A stretch of DNA of 35,798 bases from Ruminococcaceae bacterium OttesenSCG-928-L11 (GTDB lineage: Bacteria > Bacillota > Clostridia > Oscillospirales > Ruminococcaceae). The stretch's first letter is position 1. Each line of letters starts with the position of its first letter. The stretch spans positions 1 to 35,798 of the forward strand of contig JAJDGX010000014.1 of NCBI GenBank assembly GCA_030265885.1, written 5' to 3'. The notes beneath the pieces are model-generated. The model made no database searches. It was not told the origin of the DNA and was given only the letters and a program-made list of their open reading frames with translations. This document shows, one piece after another, positions 13,729-23,049 of this stretch. The translations under genes and the position numbers were made by a program.

Positions 13729-15387
13729 TCAAGTCTCCCGGGGATAGCCGGAGTGTGGGAATGTCAGCAGGATTTTGCTGCCCCGGTGCAGCTCGCTTTG
13801 AATCTCCAGAGAGGCATCTTCGCCGTAATGGGCCTGAAGCTGGCGCTTGATGTTGATGAGGGCGATGTTGTCGATCCCCTCAGGCGGCTCGTCTGAGGAA
13901 AGCCGGAGGGAATGGTTGAGCGCGGTGACTGCGGCGGGATCCATGCCGATGCCGTTGTCCTCGATGGCAATGACAGCCCGGCTGCCCTCCAGCGTGGCGT
14001 GGATTTGAATTTGACAGCCCTCCCGGCGGTTTTTAAAGCCGTGGACAATGGCGTTTTCCACCATCGGCTGCAGGAGCATTCGGGGAATTAGTGTGTCCAT
14101 CAGCCTGTCATCCGCTTCAAAGCAGACATCGATTTTATTGGAATACCGCACGTTCATGATGCGGATGTAGCGCTCAAGCATTTGCAGCTCGTTCCACAGC
14201 CCGATCATGTCGTCCTTGGCGTAGGCGTAGCGAACCAGCGCCGACAGATCTGTTGCAACGCCTTCCGCGCGGACGGTGTCGCCCTGCTCCACCAGAACCT
14301 GAATGGTGCTGAGGGTGTTGATGACAAAGTGGGCGTTGATTTGCTTTTTCAGCGAGACAATGATGGCCTTCTGCTTTTGGAGTTCGGCGCTTGCGGCGCG
14401 CAGCTCGGCCGATTTTATCGCCTTGCTTTGCCGTTCGATGCGTAGCAGCATCTCGTTGATCCGCTCGATAAGAGTATCGAACTCCTCGCTTTGCACGGCG
14501 GGGAGAAAGCTGTTGTCCTTGGCCCAGTCCAGCGCCTCGACATTGTCCATAACGCGGAGCATGGGGGATACAAAGCGTCGATTCATCTGGTGGACAAACA
14601 CGAGAATGAGCAGGCCGAACAATGCGGCGGTGACAAGAGCGGCAACTGAAAAATAGTATGTCGACGACAAAAGCTCCCGGTTGCTTGCCGATACTGTAAT
14701 CTCAAACGGCGTCAGCCCGATGTGGTGGGTGACGATGTATCCGGCGGTGTCCGAGCGGCCCTCGGGGAGGTTGGTGGTGATAACCTCGTCCCTGGCCGAA
14801 ACGGAGACCATCAGCGAATCGCCGAGGGCAAGCTCGCGAATCAGTTCCAGGATGCGCTCCTCCTCCACCAGCATAACCAGCGTCCCGGTTCGATTCCCGG
14901 AAGAGTCGGCAATGGTGCTGGCATAGCCGATGTAGTTGCGGTATTCCAGCCGCAGTGTAAGGTGCTGGGACTGGTCGGACAGCCCGGCCAGATAGCCTAC
15001 CCGTGTGCAGGAGGTGTTGGACAGGGTGCCGGAGAAGCGATAGAAGGAGCCGTCGGTGCCGTACACAATCATGTTCCCGATGAAATTCTGATCCGCCCGG
15101 CTGGTGGATATGACGTGGTTGACCTCATCGGCCAGCCGGTAATAGGCGGCGGGATCCGTTTCCTGGGTGAAGCGGACGACGCTGTCGTTGCCGCTGAGCA
15201 GAATGGATACCTGCTCCAGTTCGGCCAGTTTGGCGCCCAGGCTGTCGACGATTTGGCCGGCTACAAGCTGGGCGCGGGACTCGGCGTCGGCGCGGATCTG
15301 CCGCGATATGATAGTGTAAAACAGGGCCCACACCAGCAGAACCAGAATAAAAAGCATGGCAAACAGGGCGGCAAGATTTTTTCTCAT
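13729..15387 (-). CDS. Two-component sensor histidine kinase, YesM/LytS type
   Basis: The 552-residue membrane kinase has a membrane helix at 5-27, an extracytoplasmic sensor domain (about 28-240), a second helix (about 243-267), a HAMP-like linker, a His_kinase domain with phospho-acceptor His353 in INAHFVINTLSTI (family norm INPHFLYNTL), and an HATPase domain with N-box Glu444/Asn445 (QPMVENAIVHG) and G-box DNGIGMD (477-483). It overlaps its response regulator gene by 4 bases (ATGA), so translation is coupled. Such kinases usually sense sugars or other ligands through partner binding proteins, and two binding-protein genes precede it in the operon. Confidence 0.93.
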   Translation of the reverse strand: MRKNLAALFAMLFILVLLVWALFYTIISRQIRADAESRAQLVAGQIVDSLGAKLAELEQVSILLSGNDSVVRFTQETDPAAYYRLADEVNHVISTSRADQNFIGNMIVYGTDGSFYRFSGTLSNTSCTRVGYLAGLSDQSQHLTLRLEYRNYIGYASTIADSSGNRTGTLVMLVEEERILELIRELALGDSLMVSVSARDEVITTNLPEGRSDTAGYIVTHHIGLTPFEITVSASNRELLSSTYYFSVAALVTAALFGLLILVFVHQMNRRFVSPMLRVMDNVEALDWAKDNSFLPAVQSEEFDTLIERINEMLLRIERQSKAIKSAELRAASAELQKQKAIIVSLKKQINAHFVINTLSTIQVLVEQGDTVRAEGVATDLSALVRYAYAKDDMIGLWNELQMLERYIRIMNVRYSNKIDVCFEADDRLMDTLIPRMLLQPMVENAIVHGFKNRREGCQIQIHATLEGSRAVIAIEDNGIGMDPAAVTALNHSLRLSSDEPPEGIDNIALINIKRQLQAHYGEDASLEIQSELHRGSKILLTFPHSGYPRET

Positions 15388-16130
15388 GGGCGCTCACTCA
15401 GATGCTTTTGGCGGTATTCGGTTGGGGGGACACCGTAGTAGGACTTGAACACACGGCAGAAATAGAAATAGTCGGAGTAGCCACAGTCAATGGCAATCTC
15501 CTTGAGGGCACCCTCTGACGATGCAATCCGCTCGGCCGCGGCGGTCATGCGCAGATTGGTGAGAAAAATGGTGAGGGTGGATTCATAGTGCTTGGAAAAA
15601 AGCGCGCATATATAGGAGGGGGAGATGTTGAACTGCTTGGAAAGGGAGGCCAGGGTGTGCTTCTTGTTGAAGTGGGCTGTGATGTAGGCGATGAGCTCGT
15701 CGAAGGCGTCTGTGTAGGTTTGTACAAAGGCGGTGGAGGGAGACAGCCGGTTTTTTTCGGCGATTCGGCGGGATACCCGCTCCAGCACCAGCTCGGATTC
15801 CTGCAGCTCCAGGGGCTTTAGGAGGTAGTCGAAGCCGTCCATCAAAAAGAAGCTGCGGGAGGCTTCAAACTCGCCGAAGGCGGAGAGCATGATGAACTCG
15901 CAGTCCAGGCCCTTTTCCCGCAGCAGCTTGATAAGGGCGATGCCGTCCATTCCGGGCATTTTCAGGTCGCAGAAAACAAGCTCGGGGCGCATGTCGCAGA
16001 TTTCGCTGACTGCGATTTCCGGGTCGGTGGCCGAGCCCACAACCTCGAAGCCGTTTTCGGGCCACGACACGGTGTCGATGACGCTGTTTATCATGAGCGG
16101 TTCGTCGTCTACCACATATACCTTGTACAC
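15384..16130 (-). CDS. Response regulator with AraC-type DNA-binding domain, YesN type
   Basis: The 248-residue protein combines a CheY-like receiver (acidic VDDE, phospho-acceptor Asp55 in VFCDLKMPGMDG, Lys105 in DYLLKP) with a C-terminal AraC/XylS helix-turn-helix pair (about 145-244, including TLASLSKQFNISPSYICALF and IAIDCGYSDYFYFCRVFKSY). The linker is shorter than in many YesN proteins. GTG start behind GGAGG. It is expected to activate transport or catabolic genes in response to the kinase encoded next to it; its targets are not evident. Confidence 0.94.
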   Translation of the reverse strand: MYKVYVVDDEPLMINSVIDTVSWPENGFEVVGSATDPEIAVSEICDMRPELVFCDLKMPGMDGIALIKLLREKGLDCEFIMLSAFGEFEASRSFFLMDGFDYLLKPLELQESELVLERVSRRIAEKNRLSPSTAFVQTYTDAFDELIAYITAHFNKKHTLASLSKQFNISPSYICALFSKHYESTLTIFLTNLRMTAAAERIASSEGALKEIAIDCGYSDYFYFCRVFKSYYGVPPTEYRQKHLSERP

Positions 16131-16178
16131 TGACCACGCCTCCAGCCATTTTGCGTATTTCCGTTCTCGGGGGGACAG

Positions 16179-17342
16179 TCATTGCCGCGCCTGCACCAGT
16201 TCCTCCCAAAAGGCGAAAATATGATCCTTGTTTGTGTAAAGATAGAGCCTGTCCGGCTCGTGGAGGGTAAGGGCCCCCATGGGGATGGGGCTCTCGTCCT
16301 TCACATCGCTGCGCAGCGACCATGCCCCGCTTTGCAGATAAGGCCTGTAGCCGTCGCCCCGGCCGTCGGCCTCGCCGTAAATCCAGCGGATGAACAGCTT
16401 GGCGGCATTGACGTTTTTTGCGCCGCCCGCCATCATGATATTGACAGGCGACGCAATGCCGTCAAAAGGTGTCATGCCCATGGACAGAGCCAGCGGGTAG
16501 CCGATGTTCCGCAGCCGCAGCTTGCTGGTGACCATAATGCCTGCGTTGGGGCTTTGGCTGCCGGGAGCCGCCACCGCCTCGGACACCTCGTCGCTGGAAT
16601 TGACGATGACAACGTCGTTTTCCATCAGCATGCGGATGAAGGCGTGGCCGGCGTTTTCCCCCTGGCACAGTGCCGGGACGGTGCCATAGCGCTGCTGATA
16701 GGCCTGGGCCATGGCCTCCCCGTTTTGGATGAAGGCGGCGAGAAAGACAGAGGTGGTCACCGAGCGCACGGGATTGGGCATATACACCTTGCCGCGCCAT
16801 TGCTCCTCGGTCAGTTCCCACCAGTTGGAGACAGGCGGCGCGTCGTAAAACTCGTCGTTGTAGCACAGGACGATGGCTTCCTTAATCAGCAGGAGCAGTT
16901 CCTCATTGCTGCCGGGGAGAAGAGCCTCAGCGATGTCTTGGGGTACGTATTTGTAGACCACATTCTGGGGCAGAAACTCGTTTGTCATGATTCCACGGCC
17001 GTCGGCGCTGCACACAATGTCGACCAGATACGCCTCGCTGTCGTGGCTTTGCCGCAGCATGTCGTACAGCTCCCCCTCGCGGATGTCCTCCACCTGGACA
17101 GTGAGGCCGGGGTATTGCTTCTCGAAGGTTTTTGCCACCTCGATCATGCGGGTGGAGGTGCTGTAGACAATGAGGGTGTCCTCCTTGAGGGCGGCGGCGT
17201 AAAGCTCCTCCGGTGTCTCGTTGGCGGTGAGGTTTGCCGTTCGCTCCCACGCGGCCATGGCGCTCTCCTGCCCGGCGGATTGCTGCCCGCAGCCGGAAAG
17301 CAGAATCAGGGCGGCGCAGAGCATCCCAATCATTCGTTTCAC
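16179..17342 (-). CDS. Iron(III)-type solute-binding lipoprotein (SBP_bac_6-like)
   Basis: The 387-residue product has a lipoprotein signal with lipobox LLSGC (Cys18). The body resembles the FutA/AfuA/phosphonate-type binding proteins: EDTLIVYSTSTRMIEVAKTF, FEKQYPGLTVQVED, NWWELTEEQWRGKVYMPNP, and a closing segment with AAKLFIRWIYG. No permease or ATPase gene is adjacent; instead it sits between another binding protein and a two-component system. It is therefore more likely a ligand sensor for the kinase than part of a transporter, though partner transport genes could be elsewhere. GTG start at 17342; its GGGAG site overlaps the end of the upstream gene. Confidence 0.85.
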   Translation of the reverse strand: MKRMIGMLCAALILLSGCGQQSAGQESAMAAWERTANLTANETPEELYAAALKEDTLIVYSTSTRMIEVAKTFEKQYPGLTVQVEDIREGELYDMLRQSHDSEAYLVDIVCSADGRGIMTNEFLPQNVVYKYVPQDIAEALLPGSNEELLLLIKEAIVLCYNDEFYDAPPVSNWWELTEEQWRGKVYMPNPVRSVTTSVFLAAFIQNGEAMAQAYQQRYGTVPALCQGENAGHAFIRMLMENDVVIVNSSDEVSEAVAAPGSQSPNAGIMVTSKLRLRNIGYPLALSMGMTPFDGIASPVNIMMAGGAKNVNAAKLFIRWIYGEADGRGDGYRPYLQSGAWSLRSDVKDESPIPMGALTLHEPDRLYLYTNKDHIFAFWEELVQARQ

Positions 17343-17345
17343 GTT

Positions 17346-18962
17346 CTAGTCTCCCATCATTTCGGTGTAGGAAGCCTGGGCCACAGCCAAAAACCGGGGC
17401 AGACCCAAGGCGTCGTATCTGCGCACAACGCTGTCCCATTGGGCGTCGTCAAAGGGATCCAGTGCTCCGGTGATGAAATCGACGATGCGGGCTTCTGTGT
17501 AGGCGTCGATTTGTCGGCGCAGAACCTGTAGTTCGGCGGCGGTGTCGGCCCGGTACAGGGCTGTGCCCAGGTGCTCGTCCGGCATATACGGCGCGTAGGC
17601 GCCAACCGCGCGGGCGTTGATGTATTCCTGGTCGGACTCCAGCCCCGCAAAGCTGACCCCATCGGCGTATTGGGGATAGGCGAAAAAGGGGCCCAACTCC
17701 CCGATGTGCTTGTTCTGCACCTTGTTGGCGAGCTGATTGATGATGCGAACCGTGGCGTTTCGCCCGTAAAAGTCCATGTCTGTCAGCTTGGCAGTCTCCC
17801 AATCCACCGTCTCTTCCCCGTAGCGCCCGATGAGAAAGGCTTGCTCCGAGAGCATCCGGTCAAGCAAATCGAACACCGCCTGGGGATTGCAGCAGGTGGA
17901 GGGGATAACCCCCGCAATGTTGGGGAAGGGGATGTGTTCCGTGGCGTTGCACTGCCCCTCCGGCCCTGCAAGGGGGGGAACATGGATGAAATTGGAGATG
18001 ACCTCGGGGGAGTTTTGCATCAGCACATCGGTGATGCGGTTGGCAGTAAAGCCCCCCAGGATATCCGCCGGGCTGTTGGCGAGTTCGGAGAAGGATCGGC
18101 TGCTCAGTTCGGGGAGCAGCGGGCTGATGAGACCGTCGCGGTAAAGGCTGTTCAGATACTGCATCGCCTGCCGCCACGCATCGGTTTCCGGGGCAAACAC
18201 CACATGGCCATTCTGCAGCAGAAGGTAGGAGTTTTCGGGGTCGGCGTAGATGAAGGAGTTGATGATGGCGTTGTAGAGCTCCTGGCCGTCGGCGGCAAGG
18301 GTGCCGCAAAGGGGGATTTCATCGGCGATGCCGTTTCCGTTTGGGTCGAGGGTGGAAAAGGCCTCCAGCACCTGGCGGAGTTGGTCGGTTGTTTGGGGAA
18401 CGGAAAGCCGGAGGGCCGAAAGCCAGCCCTTGTTTATCCAGAATACGTGTTTGGCTCGCTGCCCGCGGGATGCATCCAGCCCCGGCATGAAGTAGAGATT
18501 GCCGTCGGAGGCGGTCATGATTTTCTGCAGGTCATAGCTGTCAAACCGGCGGAATATCTGTGATAGATTGGTGGATTCCTCCAGATAGGGGTTGAGGGGG
18601 AGGATGTACCCCTTTTCGCCGTAATCCTGCAATGCGGCCAGCGCTGTCAGATAATCGTCGCCGACATTCAGCGAGAAAAAGGCGTCGACGCGGACATCGC
18701 CGTTTGCAAAGGCGTTGCTGAGGTATTCGGGGGTGTAGCCGTCCTCCAGAAAGAGGAAGCGCAGGGAAAGGCCGGTCTGTTCCTCCAGCCACAGCTTGTA
18801 GTAGTTTGTGTCCATATTGCGGATGAGCGCGCTGCGCGGCATGGCGATGACGATGGTTTCCTGTTCCGGTGTTTTGGAGGAAGAGGCGGAGAAAAGAAAC
18901 CCGGCTGCAAACACAAGAAGCAGCAGGGAGAACAGAATCATGGCAATGGGTTTCCTCTTCAA
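17346..18962 (-). CDS. Extracellular solute-binding protein, family 1 (YtcQ/LipO-like)
   Basis: The 538-residue product has an N-terminal hydrophobic export segment (about 6-26) without a lipobox cysteine, so it may stay membrane-anchored or be released. The body matches large sugar-type binding proteins: TNYYKLWLEEQTGL, FANGDVRVDAFFS, MPGLDASRGQRAKHVFWINKGWL, and an EF-hand-like loop DPNGNGIADE typical of YtcQ relatives. TTG 18962 is chosen because GGGAGGT lies 7 bases upstream and because an upstream in-frame TTG (18998) falls inside the -10 element. It is the first gene of the four-gene sensory operon and ends 3 bases before the next start. Confidence 0.88.
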   Translation of the reverse strand: MKRKPIAMILFSLLLLVFAAGFLFSASSSKTPEQETIVIAMPRSALIRNMDTNYYKLWLEEQTGLSLRFLFLEDGYTPEYLSNAFANGDVRVDAFFSLNVGDDYLTALAALQDYGEKGYILPLNPYLEESTNLSQIFRRFDSYDLQKIMTASDGNLYFMPGLDASRGQRAKHVFWINKGWLSALRLSVPQTTDQLRQVLEAFSTLDPNGNGIADEIPLCGTLAADGQELYNAIINSFIYADPENSYLLLQNGHVVFAPETDAWRQAMQYLNSLYRDGLISPLLPELSSRSFSELANSPADILGGFTANRITDVLMQNSPEVISNFIHVPPLAGPEGQCNATEHIPFPNIAGVIPSTCCNPQAVFDLLDRMLSEQAFLIGRYGEETVDWETAKLTDMDFYGRNATVRIINQLANKVQNKHIGELGPFFAYPQYADGVSFAGLESDQEYINARAVGAYAPYMPDEHLGTALYRADTAAELQVLRRQIDAYTEARIVDFITGALDPFDDAQWDSVVRRYDALGLPRFLAVAQASYTEMMGD

Positions 18963-18997
18963 GCGCACACCTCCCAAGGCGTATGGCAGTCGCTTCA

Positions 18998-19026
18998 ATT
19001 ATACTGGAAAAGGACAGGCGTTTCAA
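18998..19026 (-). promoter_or_regulatory. Sigma-A promoter of the binding-protein/two-component operon
   Basis: On the minus strand TTGAAA (19026-19021) and TATAAT (19003-18998) are 17 bp apart, close to consensus. Transcription should begin near 18991, about 30 bases before the TTG start. Confidence 0.85.
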
Positions 19027-19183
19027 ATACCCGCGTCACGGGAACAGAACCCGAGTGTAGGATAGTCCATACGGTTTGTAAGATTTTCCATGTTTTTTGT
19101 GATTGTTCCGATGCTAAAATTATGGATGGAGCAAACACTGCCTGCGCTGCGGGCAAAATTCAAGGAAATGAGGAAACAGGGGA

Positions 19184-19951
19184 ATGAGACATTCGAAGCT
19201 GTTGATAGGGGCTTTTCTTATACTGGCGCTGACGCTTTCCGGCTGTGGCGAAGGGGCAAAGCCCGGCTCCACCGGAGCGGCTGCGTCTGCAACGGGGGAA
19301 GCAATGCTGCCGGAGGGCACCGCCCCGGATGAACCGGAGGCTGCCGAGGAGACGGATGCCACAGAGACCGCCACGGAGCCGGCGGAACATCCCGGGATGG
19401 ACAGAGAAACTGTGAAGGCCCGTGTTGGTGTGTTTGAGGGCAAGCAGGAAACACCGGGCTACTACACATCGGCAAATTATGTGCTCTCCTACACAAACGC
19501 GTTTGCGGGCTTTACCTTCACCAGCAACGGCGACTGGCTGATTCCGGACGACATACATCGCTACGTCGGTCTGGACAACGAGGGGGAATATGAGCCGCGC
19601 CATGCGATTGAGATTTTTCAAGCCACAAAAATCAGCACGGATGCCAATGTCAACATTAGCATAGAAACTCCCACCGAGCGCATGCTGGATATGGGCGCCA
19701 CGGCGAGGGAATATGTGGAGTACTTGAGCTCCGTCCTTGACCCCAATTACCGAACAGCCAGCGAGCCCTATGAGGCGATGGTTGCCGGAAAGGCGTACGA
19801 CGCGATAACTGTCACCAACAAAGTGTCGGACGGAGGCGGCCCCCGGTCGCTTATCTCGATGTGCAGGCGAGTCGACGATGTGTTTGTCGTCATGCACATA
19901 ACGGTGCAAAATGACGTTGTGCTGGATGATGTGCTGGCCTATTTTTCATAA
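19184..19951 (+). CDS. Lipoprotein of unknown function
   Basis: The 255-residue product has a lipoprotein signal with lipobox TLSGC (Cys21), then an Ala/Glu/Thr-rich low-complexity linker to about residue 70, then a folded domain of about 180 residues (YVLSYTNAFAGFTFTSNGDW, EIFQATKISTDANVNISIE, GKAYDAITVTNKVSD) ending in VFVVMHITVQN. This resembles single-domain clostridial lipoproteins that bind no known ligand; I cannot name a family. GAGGAA lies 8 bases before the ATG. A strong terminator follows, so it is monocistronic. A 15-base sequence upstream (19078-19092) recurs upstream of the next gene. Confidence 0.82.
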   Translation: MRHSKLLIGAFLILALTLSGCGEGAKPGSTGAAASATGEAMLPEGTAPDEPEAAEETDATETATEPAEHPGMDRETVKARVGVFEGKQETPGYYTSANYVLSYTNAFAGFTFTSNGDWLIPDDIHRYVGLDNEGEYEPRHAIEIFQATKISTDANVNISIETPTERMLDMGATAREYVEYLSSVLDPNYRTASEPYEAMVAGKAYDAITVTNKVSDGGGPRSLISMCRRVDDVFVVMHITVQNDVVLDDVLAYFS

Positions 19952-19953
19952 TC

Positions 19954-19991
19954 AAAAGAGGATTTCGGATTGGTTTCCGAAATCCTCTTTT
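19954..19991. terminator. Terminator after the 255-residue lipoprotein gene
   Basis: A perfect 16-bp stem (19954-19969 with 19976-19991), loop TTGGTT, A-run before and four T residues at its 3' end. It starts 3 bases after the stop codon. Confidence 0.9.
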
Positions 19992-20191
19992 GGTAATTTG
20001 TGTAAGATTGTCCATGCGAGTCTCAATCCAGTCCATGTAACCGGCGGGGCGGGCTGTATTACAATGGACTATAGAGGTTGCACAAGCTGGAGGTGGTGGA
20101 AAAAATTGCTCCGGATGGCACAGATGCGATTGGCAACCATTCTGTCCGGGGAAATGGAAGCATACTGCGATATTGAAACGGAGGAAACAAC

Positions 20192-22861
20192 ATGCAAGTA
20201 AAATTGGCAAGGAACAAGGTGCTGGCTTTCGCATTGGCGATGGTCATAGTCTGGGGAATCGTGCCCGTGGCCACATTGTCCGCAGGGGCGTCCGGCGGTG
20301 TTGTCGTAAACACCGAGGCGGAGCTTCGGGCGGCGCTGTCTAACCAGACAGATACTGTCATTACCCTGGGGGTAAGCGACATTGCTGTGTCGGCGGACTT
20401 TATGAGCCAGTGGCGTGAGAACACGCTGGTGGTGCCGGATGGCAGCACACTGACCATCGAGAAGGAGCTCCACATGGATGAAAGCGGCCATATGGAGGTG
20501 CAGACCGGCGGCAAGGTAGAGATTTTGGAGGGAGGCGTGCTCAGCGTCGCCAACGATCTGTTCATTGCGGCGGGAGCAGAGGTGGATGTGCGCGGCAGGC
20601 TGACCTACACGACCTATTCCAGTTCAGATCAACCCCGCAATGAAGGGACAATTACCGTAACCGGCCAGACAGCGATTTTGAGCGCACGCGGCCTGGATCA
20701 CGCGGCAGGCGGCGAAATCCACCTGCGGGATGGCGGATTGGCCATGTTTTCCCGCGTTTCCAACGCGGGCAGGGGAGACCCGGATCTGGCGCTGAACGGC
20801 GACATCACTGTCAGCGGCCCGGCTCACCTGTATGGATCCTCCATCTCTTTTATGGATGACGGCATTGAGCTATACGGGGATCTGTCGATCGACATTGAGG
20901 CCCCCGCGACTCACGAAATCATCTCGCTGCACAATGATGCCACCTTCACCAACTACGGCACCATTACACTGGAGGGGGAGGCGGTTCGCAGCGTCGCAAC
21001 CTCTCAGCTGGCATTCATCGAGATTCCCTCCAAAGCCACGATGGTAAACCACGGAACCATCAAGGCGCTGCATTCCGGCGGCATCGGCGTCCGGCTGAGT
21101 GCGCTGCCGGTCTACGGCACAGGCGCAAGGCTTATCAATGAGACAGACGGGGAAATCCAGATAGCCAACACAGGCTCCAGTGTCGGCATCGCGGTGGAAA
21201 ATTATCTCGATGCAGGAACCGACGCATTTGTGCTGGAAAACAAGGGAAGCATCCTGCTGAAGAATGCCCACAACGGCAATGGAAAGAACATCGGCATCAT
21301 CAACGGTGACGCCGTTGACAACACCGGCAGCATTGTCTCCGACGGCGGCAGCGTGGGCTTTTATCGCCGGGAATACAACGGCAAGGTCGTACGGCCCACC
21401 ATGAGCGGCAATGCCATCTCCGGTGACTACGCGACTCTGCTGCGGACATATGTTTACGCGGTGGACAGCGCCCAGACTGCCTCTGTGAGCGATGCGGAAA
21501 TTCATGTCGGCGACGCCGGCTGGAGTCTGCCCGGAGACATCTATCTAAAGCCCGGCGAAAACAGTGTCAAGGTGACGGCTCCCGGCTACAAGGAGTACAC
21601 CGGCACTATCGTTATGCCCGCGACCCTTGCGGATTTCTGCAATGTGGACTATGACCAGTTGACCCAGAAGATTGTGCTGGTGGAGGATGACGGCGCCGAT
21701 GTCTTTGCGGTGACCTTCCACAGCGACGGCGGCTCTGCGGTTGCCGGCAAAACGGTGAACAGCGGAGAAACCGTGGAACGGCCCGCCGATCCCTCCAAAG
21801 AGGATTGCATATTTGCAGGCTGGTACAGGGAGCAGGCGTGTGTAAACCCGTGGGATTTCGACAATGACGTCGTCACCGGCAACATCACGCTCTATGCGAA
21901 GTGGACAACCAACATCGACCCGTCGGCACCCACCTATGCGCTGACTGTTCAGGCCGGCACCGGCGGGCGCATCACAGGCACCACCGGCGGAGACTACGCG
22001 CAGGGGCAGGTTATCAGCATTTCCGCGGCGGAAAACAGCAATTACCGCTTTGCCGGCTGGAGCAGCACTGATGGCGGCACGTTCGCCGATGCATCTCAGG
22101 CGACTACCGGCTTTACCATGCCCGCCAACGCCACAACGGTTACGGCCAGCTTCGTCTACACCGGCGATTCCGACAATACCGGTGATACCGGCAATGCTTC
22201 CACCGGCGGCTCCGGTTCTCGGGGCGGGTCAACCCGCAGCGATAGCGGGACAGCGCCTGTTGTCACCACACCTGCCACCAGTGCCAATGTGGGCACCGAT
22301 GGCCTGGTCAAGAGCGCGGCTGTCCAGTCCGAGTTGACCAAGGCGTTGACAGCGGCAACCGGAAGCACTGCGTCGGTGCGCACCCGCAACGCCTCCAGCA
22401 TCGCCCCCGCCACCCTGAAGGCAATGGCGGATACTGCGGCAAAAGCCGGGAAAGCGACCGTCCTCCTGGCGGACACCACGACTGCGGACGGCGCGGTACA
22501 GGGACGACTGTATGTGGAGCCCTCCAAGCTGTCCGGTCTGACTGCCAATCTCAAGCTGGGCGTCTACACGGATGCGGCCAAGACCTCGGCCACCAAGGCT
22601 TTCTTTGAAAAATGGTTCCAGAGCAAGGTAGCGGTCATCCGCTGTGAGCAGCAGGGAAGCTTTGGCGCAAGGCTGCAAATGGCCGCGAAGGTGGATTTGA
22701 AGGCGCTGAACACCAAGACTCTCGTGTTCTATTCCTACGACAAAGCATCCAACACCTATACCCGCATTCAGGATCCCCAGTATTCCATCGATTCCAACGG
22801 GTATCTCCACTTTTACACCGACAAGGGCGGCGACATCATCATTGCGGACAAACCGCGCTAG
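20192..22861 (+). CDS. Large secreted/surface protein with beta-helix-like region and Listeria-Bacteroides repeat
   Basis: The 889-residue product has a Sec signal peptide (core 11-29, cleavage near 33). Residues about 38-500 are Gly/Asn/Val-rich with regularly spaced short strands (LTIEKELHMDESGHMEVQ, GGKVEILEGGVLSV, FTNYGTITLEG), suggesting a right-handed beta-helix of the pectate-lyase-like type. Residues 504-571 are an InlB/Flg_new-type repeat (VTFHSDGGSAVAGKTV to YAKWTT). Residues 582-655 form a bacterial repeat domain (YALTVQAGTGGRI to TASF). A Gly/Ser/Thr linker leads to a C-terminal module (about 700-889, with FFEKWFQSKVAVIRCEQQG) seen from memory in other gut clostridial surface proteins. 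No LPXTG or S-layer motif. GGAGGAAACAAC precedes the ATG. Confidence 0.85.
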   Translation: MQVKLARNKVLAFALAMVIVWGIVPVATLSAGASGGVVVNTEAELRAALSNQTDTVITLGVSDIAVSADFMSQWRENTLVVPDGSTLTIEKELHMDESGHMEVQTGGKVEILEGGVLSVANDLFIAAGAEVDVRGRLTYTTYSSSDQPRNEGTITVTGQTAILSARGLDHAAGGEIHLRDGGLAMFSRVSNAGRGDPDLALNGDITVSGPAHLYGSSISFMDDGIELYGDLSIDIEAPATHEIISLHNDATFTNYGTITLEGEAVRSVATSQLAFIEIPSKATMVNHGTIKALHSGGIGVRLSALPVYGTGARLINETDGEIQIANTGSSVGIAVENYLDAGTDAFVLENKGSILLKNAHNGNGKNIGIINGDAVDNTGSIVSDGGSVGFYRREYNGKVVRPTMSGNAISGDYATLLRTYVYAVDSAQTASVSDAEIHVGDAGWSLPGDIYLKPGENSVKVTAPGYKEYTGTIVMPATLADFCNVDYDQLTQKIVLVEDDGADVFAVTFHSDGGSAVAGKTVNSGETVERPADPSKEDCIFAGWYREQACVNPWDFDNDVVTGNITLYAKWTTNIDPSAPTYALTVQAGTGGRITGTTGGDYAQGQVISISAAENSNYRFAGWSSTDGGTFADASQATTGFTMPANATTVTASFVYTGDSDNTGDTGNASTGGSGSRGGSTRSDSGTAPVVTTPATSANVGTDGLVKSAAVQSELTKALTAATGSTASVRTRNASSIAPATLKAMADTAAKAGKATVLLADTTTADGAVQGRLYVEPSKLSGLTANLKLGVYTDAAKTSATKAFFEKWFQSKVAVIRCEQQGSFGARLQMAAKVDLKALNTKTLVFYSYDKASNTYTRIQDPQYSIDSNGYLHFYTDKGGDIIIADKPR

Positions 22862-22936
22862 TCGATGCACCGTTTGAAACAGTCGATAAAAAGAAAGCGA
22901 AGGCGTTTGGATACTTGATTTAAAAACATTTCATGT

Positions 22937-22973
22937 GAACGTCGGCATGGCTCATTAGGCTATGTCGACGTTC
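22937..22973 (+). terminator. Probable terminator after the surface-protein gene
   Basis: GAACGTCGGCAT (22937-22948) pairs with ATGTCGACGTTC (22962-22973), 12 bp with one G-U pair, followed by GCTGTTT. The T-run is weak, so efficiency is uncertain. Confidence 0.6.
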
Positions 22974-23049
22974 GCTGTTTCATGGAATGTCTTTATTTGC
23001 CGCGAACGCCATTTTGCCGACGATGGTTGTGCAAATTACACCGCAGCGA

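Noticed and set aside
16182-17531. 449-codon plus-strand open frame
   Set aside because: Antisense to the iron-type binding protein. GC-rich codon bias leaves the opposite frame open; there is no ribosome binding site or motif.
18963-18998. Upstream TTG start for the family 1 binding protein
   Set aside because: TTG 18998 lies within the -10 element of a near-consensus promoter and has no ribosome binding site, whereas TTG 18962 has GGGAGGT at ideal spacing.
20100-20191. Possible GEMM-like element before the surface-protein gene
   Set aside because: GGCAACCATT and AATGG can pair, but the conserved purine core and receptor are missing.
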